A stretch of 10,223 nucleotides of DNA from Bacteroidales bacterium 45-6 (GTDB taxonomy: Bacteria > Bacteroidota > Bacteroidia > Bacteroidales > Dysgonomonadaceae), in NCBI GenBank assembly GCA_001897035.1, contig MKRS01000336.1, forward strand, positions 1 through 10,223, written 5' to 3'. How positions within the stretch are numbered: position 1 is the first letter of the stretch; every line of letters starts with the position of its first letter. Below, piece by piece: positions 7,272 to 10,223 of this stretch. The notes under the pieces were generated by a model. That model was not told where the DNA came from, searched no databases, and was given only the letters and a program-made list of their open reading frames with translations. The position numbers and the translations under genes are program-made.

Positions 7272-8189
7272 ATGAATTATATGAAGATACCACATCCAAT
7301 ACCATATCAGGGGAGCAAAAGAAATCTGGCTTCTGACATCTTAAAATTTTTCCCTCAAAAGATCGATAGACTCATTGAGCCATTTGCAGGTTCGGCTGCA
7401 ATAACTATTGCATCAGCATATTACTTTAAGGCTAATAGATTTATTGTTAATGATATAAATGAGCCGTTGATAAATCTTTGGGATAAAATTGTAAATGAAC
7501 CCCAAACAATGATTCGTGATTACCATCATATTTGGAATAACCAACTTGGCAATGAAGAAGAATTTTATTATCAAATAAGAGATAGTTTTAATCAAACAAA
7601 AGAGCCAAAATATCTATTGTTTTTATTAGCAAAATGCGTTAAAGCTGCCGTAAGGTATAATGCAGAAGGCAATTTCAATCAAAGTCCTGATAAAAGGAGG
7701 AAGGGGCGTTTACCTGAAAATATGAGACATGATATTTTAAATGTTTCAAATCTATTAAAGGATAAAGTCTCTTTCTATTCCACTGACTATGAGATGATAC
7801 TGGAAATGGCAACTGAAAATGATTTAGTGTATATGGATCCGCCCTATCAAGGGACAGCTAAAAATGGGGGATTTAGATATATGGAAGACATTAATCATGA
7901 AGATTTTGTGATTTCACTTTACAAATTAAATAAGCGAAATATTCCATTCATTTTAAGTTACGATGGTCGTACAGGCAATAAAACATACGGAGAGGAACTT
8001 CCAAAGGACTTGAACTTACATAAAATTGAGATAGATGCGGGTCGTTCTTCAATTGCGACATTGCACAGCAGGAATGAACGGACTTGTGAAGCTGTCTATG
8101 TATCCGATACCTTAGCTTCAATTTCGCATATAAATAAACGTATAGAGTCGGTTTCAATTAAGCAGCCTTCATTGTTTGACATCGTATGA
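7272..8189 (+). CDS. D12-class (Dam-like, alpha-type) DNA adenine-N6 methyltransferase, type II
   Basis: S-adenosylmethionine-dependent methyltransferase of 305 residues that should methylate N6 of adenine in a specific DNA site and protect it from the partner endonuclease. The motif order is that of the alpha group: motif X PYQGSKRNLA (11-20), motif I EPFAGSAAI (36-44, SAM binding), acidic motif II with Asp61 (IVNDIN), and catalytic motif IV DPPY (189-192). The region between I and IV holds the target-recognition part; its CVKAAVRYN and FNQSPDKRRKG stretches are typical of R-M methyltransferases of this class rather than of housekeeping Dam. The recognition sequence cannot be deduced here. 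A second in-frame ATG at 7281 (MKIPHPIPYQGSK) is an equally good start. Its stop overlaps the next gene's start (ATGA). Codons are strongly AT-biased, unlike the neighbours, which suggests transfer. Confidence 0.93.
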   Translation: MNYMKIPHPIPYQGSKRNLASDILKFFPQKIDRLIEPFAGSAAITIASAYYFKANRFIVNDINEPLINLWDKIVNEPQTMIRDYHHIWNNQLGNEEEFYYQIRDSFNQTKEPKYLLFLLAKCVKAAVRYNAEGNFNQSPDKRRKGRLPENMRHDILNVSNLLKDKVSFYSTDYEMILEMATENDLVYMDPPYQGTAKNGGFRYMEDINHEDFVISLYKLNKRNIPFILSYDGRTGNKTYGEELPKDLNLHKIEIDAGRSSIATLHSRNERTCEAVYVSDTLASISHINKRIESVSIKQPSLFDIV

Positions 8190-8925
8190 AAAAATATCCA
8201 AAAGATTTTTTAAAACTTACTGAATCAATTACCAATAAAAGAGCAAAGATTGTTATTGACCATATATTAAAATATGGCTTTATAACAACCGAAGATTTAG
8301 AAAAGACTTACGGATATAATCACCCACCCCGAGCAGCAAGAGATGTTCGAGAAGCTGGAATTCCTCTTGAAACGTTTAAGACAAAGTCAGCCGATGGTAA
8401 ATCAATTGCCGCTTACAGATTTGGAGATCTTTCTAAAATTCGTAATAATCGTGTTGACGGACGTCAAATATTTTCAAAAGAATTCAAAAAATTATTATAC
8501 GACACAAATAATGGCATTGCTACATTTGCAATGGTAAGTTCGAAGAAAGATATCTACAAGTTGACCACAGAGTTCCCTATGAAATAAGCGGCGATGATGA
8601 AAATTTTCACCAAAACATTACTGATTACATGTTGCTTTGTGCTTCATGTAATAGGGCAAAATCATGGTCTTGTGAACATTGTGAAAATTGGATTGATTCA
8701 AAAGATATTGAGATTTGTTTAAAGTGTTATTGGGGCAGACCTGAAAATTATGACCATGTCACATTAGAGAAGATCCGCCGACTTGAATTGACTTGGCAAG
8801 GAGTTGAAGTAAATTTCTTTGAAGCTTTGGAGAAAGAAGCGGACAAGGGCAATATAGCGCTGCCTGAATATATCAAGTTATTGTTGATGGATTATATAGG
8901 GAAAAGAGATAAAAACGGGGCATAA
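8186..8925 (+). pseudogene. HNH-type restriction endonuclease, split by a one-base frameshift
   Basis: Partner endonuclease of the methyltransferase, broken into two frames: 8186-8587 and a second frame usable from 8512 to 8925 (first ATG at 8629). Part one has an apparent winged-helix region (about residues 15-80, with YGFITTEDLEKTYGYNHPP and AAYRFGD). At about 8513-8518 the coding potential changes to the -1 frame, which continues HCYICNGKFEERYLQVDHRV, an HNH nuclease core with the DH pair. LLCASCNRAKSWSCEHCENW and CLKCYW follow. Together these give four CxxC pairs, probably two zinc sites. Restoring one base (for example GGC to GGCC at 8513-8515) makes a single frame of 246 residues. As written, the first frame ends at 8587 after unrelated residues (IATFAMVSSKK...), so the nuclease domain is lost. 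It overlaps the methyltransferase stop by ATGA, which means translational coupling. A sequencing indel, rather than true decay, is possible. Confidence 0.82.
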
Positions 8926-9077
8926 GAAGCAGTCACAAAACATCGTGCTTTTAGAGTGTAATCAGAGAGTTCACTTCCCTCGCTCTCGAGAATCAGCAGT
9001 CCGCGCATTTCTTCGCAAAAGACCTTGTTTGTTGCGATTTCAGTCAGGGTCTTCTTTATTTCAGAATCTATGTCCGC
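8892..9077 (-). pseudogene. Possible coding remnant beside the R-M island
   Basis: Unrecognised minus-strand open frame between a TAG (9078-9080) and the TAA at 8892-8894. The part from 9077 to about 8943 reads naturally: DIDSEIKKTLTEIATNKVF, then EEMRGLLILESEGSELSDYT, with a Glu/Lys/Leu-rich helical character. It has no start codon until a Met at 9008. The last codons enter the AT-rich endonuclease end and look random. This suggests the tail of an older gene interrupted at the edge of the island, or simply a chance open frame. The 178-base gap between the endonuclease and ung (8926-9103) otherwise shows nothing. Confidence 0.28.
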
Positions 9078-9103
9078 CTAAATTTCCCTCATTCATGATA
9101 ACA

Positions 9104-9766
9104 TCACCACCGGATCGGTTCCATGCCGTTCGCCCTGAGGTATTCATTCGTCTTGCTGAAATGCTTGCAACCGAAAAAGCCTCGGTAAACAGACAACGGT
9201 GATGGGTGAGGAGCTTTCAATATCAGATGCTTTTGTGGATGGATGAAGATGCTTTTCTTCTGGGCATACGAACCCCAGAGCAGAAACACCAGATGCTCCC
9301 TTTCGTCGGCCAATTTTTTGATGGCGGCATCGGTGAACTCTTCCCAACCCTTGCCTTGATGCGAATTTGCTTGGTGAGCCACCACCGTCAATGAAGCATT
9401 CAGGAGCAGCACACCCTGGTCGGCCCAGCGGGTGAGATTTCCCGACACGGGCACCGGAATTTGCAGGTCGTCCTGAATTTCCTTGAAGATATTCACCAAA
9501 GAGGGGGGCTGCTGGATGCCGTCGTTCACCGAAAAGGAGAGGCCGTGTGCTTGCCCAATGTTGTGGTAGGGATCTTGCCCAAGAATCACCACTTTCACTT
9601 TGTCAAACGGGGTATGTTCGAAAGCGTTAAAAATCAGTTTGGCAGGAGGAAACACCGTTTTGGCGCGATACTCCTGACGGACAAATTCGGTCAACTTCAC
9701 AAAATAGTCTTTTTCAAACTCGTTTTGTAATTGTGCTTTCCAGGAAGGCTCGATGCGGACGTCCAT
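9104..9766 (-). CDS. ung: Uracil-DNA glycosylase, family 1
   Basis: Removes uracil from DNA after cytosine deamination or dUMP misincorporation, starting base excision repair in the cytoplasm. The 220-residue protein has all family 1 motifs: GQDPYH (63-68) with catalytic Asp65 for water activation, LLLNASLTV (120-128) with the uracil-binding Asn123, and HPSPLSVYRGFFGCKHF (187-203) with catalytic His187 and the DNA-intercalating leucine loop. Length is normal. I use the ATG at 9766 (MDVRIEPSWK); an in-frame TTG four codons upstream is less likely. A hairpin lies between it and the upstream prolyl oligopeptidase gene, so it may have its own transcription, though no clear promoter element was seen. 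Confidence 0.97.
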   Translation of the reverse strand: MDVRIEPSWKAQLQNEFEKDYFVKLTEFVRQEYRAKTVFPPAKLIFNAFEHTPFDKVKVVILGQDPYHNIGQAHGLSFSVNDGIQQPPSLVNIFKEIQDDLQIPVPVSGNLTRWADQGVLLLNASLTVVAHQANSHQGKGWEEFTDAAIKKLADEREHLVFLLWGSYAQKKSIFIHPQKHLILKAPHPSPLSVYRGFFGCKHFSKTNEYLRANGMEPIRW

Positions 9767-9793
9767 AATTACAGTCAATTAGTTAATTTTGAG

Positions 9794-9830
9794 CCATTAG
9801 GGGGCTTTGTTTCATCAAGCCCCGTAATGG
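9794..9830 (-). terminator. Hairpin between the prolyl oligopeptidase and ung genes
   Basis: CCATTAGGGGGCTT (9794-9807) pairs with AAGCCCCGTAATGG (9817-9830) over 14 positions with a single mismatch and a 9-base loop. It lies 10 bases after the peptidase stop codon on the minus strand, where a terminator is expected. No run of T follows on that strand, so it may be an imperfect terminator or an mRNA-processing/stabilising stem rather than a standard intrinsic terminator. Confidence 0.45.
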
Positions 9831-9840
9831 TTTAAAGAAA

Positions 9841-10223
9841 TTAATACTTCACATTCATTCCCAGGTTCTTCATCACGAAGGCCCACATGTCGGCCTGTGC
9901 GTCGATCACTTTGCCGACAGGTTTGCCAGCACCATGCCCGGCATTGGTGTCGATGCGGATCAAAGTCGGATTTTTTCCGCCGTTGGCTTCCTGCAAGGTG
10001 GCCGCAAACTTGAAGGAATGCGCAGGCACCACACGGTCGTCGTGGTCGCCGGTCATCACCAAGGTGGCGGGATATTTTGTTCCTTTATGCAGGTTGTGGA
10101 GCGGTGAATAGCCTTTCAGGTACTCAAACATTTCCTTGCTGTCGGCACTTGTGCCGTAGTCCGTAGCCCAGGCCCCCCCGATGGTGAATTTGTGGTAGCG
10201 CAGCATGTCCAACACGCCCACTT
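9841..10223 (-). CDS. Prolyl oligopeptidase (family S9A), C-terminal part
   Basis: The last ~127 codons of a serine peptidase that cleaves short peptides after proline; the gene continues beyond the right edge, so the beta-propeller and the catalytic Ser (GGSNGG) are not seen. The visible part is diagnostic of the alpha/beta-hydrolase catalytic domain: [17 protein letters not shown], then [18 protein letters not shown] containing the catalytic Asp, ATLQEANGG, and NAGHGAGKP containing the catalytic His. These closely follow the animal and bacterial S9A enzymes. Many Bacteroidota forms carry a signal peptide and are periplasmic, which cannot be checked here. The frame stays open to the window end; the first visible GTG is not the start. 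Confidence 0.93.
   Translation of the reverse strand, partial: VGVLDMLRYHKFTIGGAWATDYGTSADSKEMFEYLKGYSPLHNLHKGTKYPATLVMTGDHDDRVVPAHSFKFAATLQEANGGKNPTLIRIDTNAGHGAGKPVGKVIDAQADMWAFVMKNLGMNVKY

Larger units (their letters stand above)
7113..8940 (+). other. AT-rich type II restriction-modification island
   Basis: From just after the lipoprotein stop to just past the endonuclease stop the sequence becomes strongly AT-rich, with A/T-ending codons, in contrast to both flanks. It contains only the methyltransferase and the HNH endonuclease gene. No integrase, transposase, tRNA or clear direct repeats were seen at the edges. Loosely matching inverted TATGCCCC (7200-7207) and GGGGCATA (8917-8924) lie near the two ends. 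Boundaries are approximate and judged by eye from composition. Confidence 0.65.

Noticed and set aside
7272..8189. Housekeeping Dam (GATC) methyltransferase
   Set aside because: The gene overlaps an HNH endonuclease gene in an AT-rich cassette, and its middle region does not resemble Dam; the recognition site cannot be assigned, so the symbol dam was not used.
8500..8587. Programmed -1 frameshift in the endonuclease gene
   Set aside because: To keep the first Cys pair the shift must occur between 8512 and 8518, where no slippery heptamer or A-rich slip site exists; the GAAGAAA at 8542-8548 is too late. A simple indel explains it better.
1..10223. CRISPR arrays, tRNA or rRNA genes, insertion sequences
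   Set aside because: No regularly spaced repeats, cloverleaf-like segments with conserved T-loop, or transposase motifs were seen on either strand.

Overview
The window looks like chromosomal DNA of a Bacteroidota (Bacteroidetes) bacterium. The evidence is protein character plus several matches to the phylum's distinctive -7 promoter element, TAnnTTTG, placed upstream of genes (upstream of the PlsC-like gene, the UDP-glucuronate decarboxylase, the M16 peptidase and the methyltransferase). Good Shine-Dalgarno sequences are rare. A lipoprotein with a DUF4476-like domain, typical of this phylum, supports the assignment. The species cannot be named from the sequence.

Layout. Positions 1-435 are visibly GC-rich and do not fit the rest. 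They hold the edge of an unidentified minus-strand reading frame and an abrupt junction that cuts the C-terminus off a short-chain dehydrogenase (351-932, minus). Next on the minus strand come a PlsC-family acyltransferase, a family 2 glycosyltransferase, a UDP-glucuronate decarboxylase and a secreted lytic transglycosylase. These are envelope and lipid/polysaccharide functions. The decarboxylase and glycosyltransferase are adjacent and probably one transcription unit, so UDP-xylose may feed the transferase. At about 5.0 kb the direction changes: a plus-strand M16 zinc peptidase is followed 40 bases later by a two-domain lipoprotein.

Positions 7113 to about 8940 form a strikingly AT-rich island holding a type II restriction-modification pair: a D12-class DNA adenine methyltransferase overlapping (ATGA) an HNH endonuclease gene. 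The endonuclease is broken by a single-base frameshift just before its first zinc knuckle. Restoring one base near 8513-8518 gives one continuous protein of 246 residues with four CxxC pairs and an intact DH...CNRAK motif. The island looks horizontally acquired. Either the methyltransferase is now solitary or the frameshift is a sequencing error. Beyond it lie a minus-strand coding remnant, uracil-DNA glycosylase (ung), and the C-terminal end of a prolyl oligopeptidase that runs off the right edge.

No tRNA, rRNA, CRISPR array, insertion sequence or transposase was seen. I did not find a convincing undescribed multi-gene system. The most informative points are the frameshifted R-M cassette, the probable chimeric or rearranged left edge, and the lipoprotein domain fusion.
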